From JBKBKN01 sp046294625 (GTDB taxonomy: Bacteria > Bacteroidota > Bacteroidia > M30B66), in contig JBKBKN010000031.1 in the NCBI GenBank assembly GCA_046294625.1, positions 1 to 31,396 of the forward strand: DNA of 31,396 nucleotides, read 5' to 3'. Numbering within the stretch: position 1 is the first letter of the stretch; each line of letters opens with the position of its first letter. Below are positions 31,221 through 31,396 of this stretch, piece by piece. A program made the translations under genes and the position numbers. Under the pieces are notes generated by a model. It worked only from the letters and a program-made list of their open reading frames with translations, did not search any database and was not told the DNA's origin.

Positions 31221-31396
31221 TCAAGGTGCATATTCATTTTGTGTATTATAGTTCAATGCTTCATGCGGACGCTCTTCATTATAATCATCTTTCCATGGTT
31301 TGGAGACTTCGTAAACATGATTTAGAGAAAAGAACAAGTTTGCATCGAGAACATCTTCACGATAGGTGCGGTTGAATCGCTCAACGATTGCATTTT
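31221..31396 (-). CDS. IS3-family transposase (OrfB-type), C-terminal end; 5' part beyond window edge
   Basis: 57 codons plus stop TGA (31223-31221); the frame runs off the right edge. The fragment begins NAIVERFNRTYREDV, which is the end of the rve integrase core. Its Glu (31382-31380) matches the last acidic residue of the DDE triad in the IS3 pattern N-A-x-x-E-x-F. It continues KDDYNEERPHEAL and ends NEYAP, the usual C terminus of IS3/IS150-type OrfB, which cuts and joins IS ends. The IS terminal repeat should lie within about 100 bases left of the stop, but I could not fix it without the other end. Whether the element is complete cannot be told from the window. Confidence 0.9.
   Translation of the reverse strand, partial: NAIVERFNRTYREDVLDANLFFSLNHVYEVSKPWKDDYNEERPHEALNYNTQNEYAP

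Noticed and set aside
1..31396. CRISPR arrays, prophage, defence or biosynthetic clusters
   Set aside because: No direct-repeat/spacer pattern, phage structural genes, restriction or toxin genes, or NRPS/PKS modules were found on either strand.

Overview
The window comes from an AT-rich member of the Bacteroidota (Bacteroidetes), probably a free-living or environmental lineage. Four things point there. Six genes end in type IX secretion system (T9SS) sorting domains: four of the short type A and two of the CHU_C/gliding-associated type B. The promoters fit TTTG-N19-22-TAnnTTTG, and Shine-Dalgarno sequences are absent. Several families are typical of the phylum: a GH3-serine hydrolase fusion, DUF4920, a small DUF6728-like protein, and giant proteins with a THLMGGEITW head. 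No phage, CRISPR or defence locus is visible. The only mobile DNA is the end of an IS3-type transposase gene at the right edge.

Layout. 1-3000: glycogen synthase (cut by the left edge) and a secreted alpha/beta-hydrolase-like protein, both on the minus strand. 3130-3290: tRNA-Gln with its promoter and terminator. 3340-6600: a lipoprotein, TypA/BipA GTPase and a small outer-membrane beta-barrel protein. 6798-9773: a large GH3/beta-lactamase-fold fusion likely to act on cell-wall sugars. 9913-17656: a surface-protein block, with an SGNH esterase and a 993-aa type-B cargo in one minus-strand operon, diverging from a 1113-aa type-B cargo. 17759-20546: ClpS, a GT4 glycosyltransferase, a 55-aa membrane protein and a SAM methyltransferase. 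20640-24080: a tight operon of TolC-like channel, periplasmic adaptor and TsaB. 24195-26327: divergent lysS and ppa. 26415-26549: tRNA-Arg with promoter and terminator. 26627-30768: a secreted esterase, a DUF4920/c-type haem protein pair and a secreted peptidylarginine-deiminase-like enzyme. 30769-31396: non-coding DNA with a candidate structured small RNA, then the transposase fragment.

How it fits together. Housekeeping genes (typA, lysS, ppa, tsaB, clpS, two tRNAs) alternate with genes for secreted or surface proteins. The secreted set (two alpha/beta hydrolase folds, an SGNH esterase, a deiminase and two giant adhesin-like proteins) would all need a T9SS encoded elsewhere. The points most worth following up are the hydrolase-like protein whose nucleophile serine is replaced by glycine, the secreted PPAD-like deiminase with its full catalytic set, the overlapping divergent promoters between the two giant surface proteins, the TolC/adaptor pair fused transcriptionally to tsaB with no inner-membrane pump, and the candidate RNA beside the IS. 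I found no clear new multi-gene defence or biosynthetic system.
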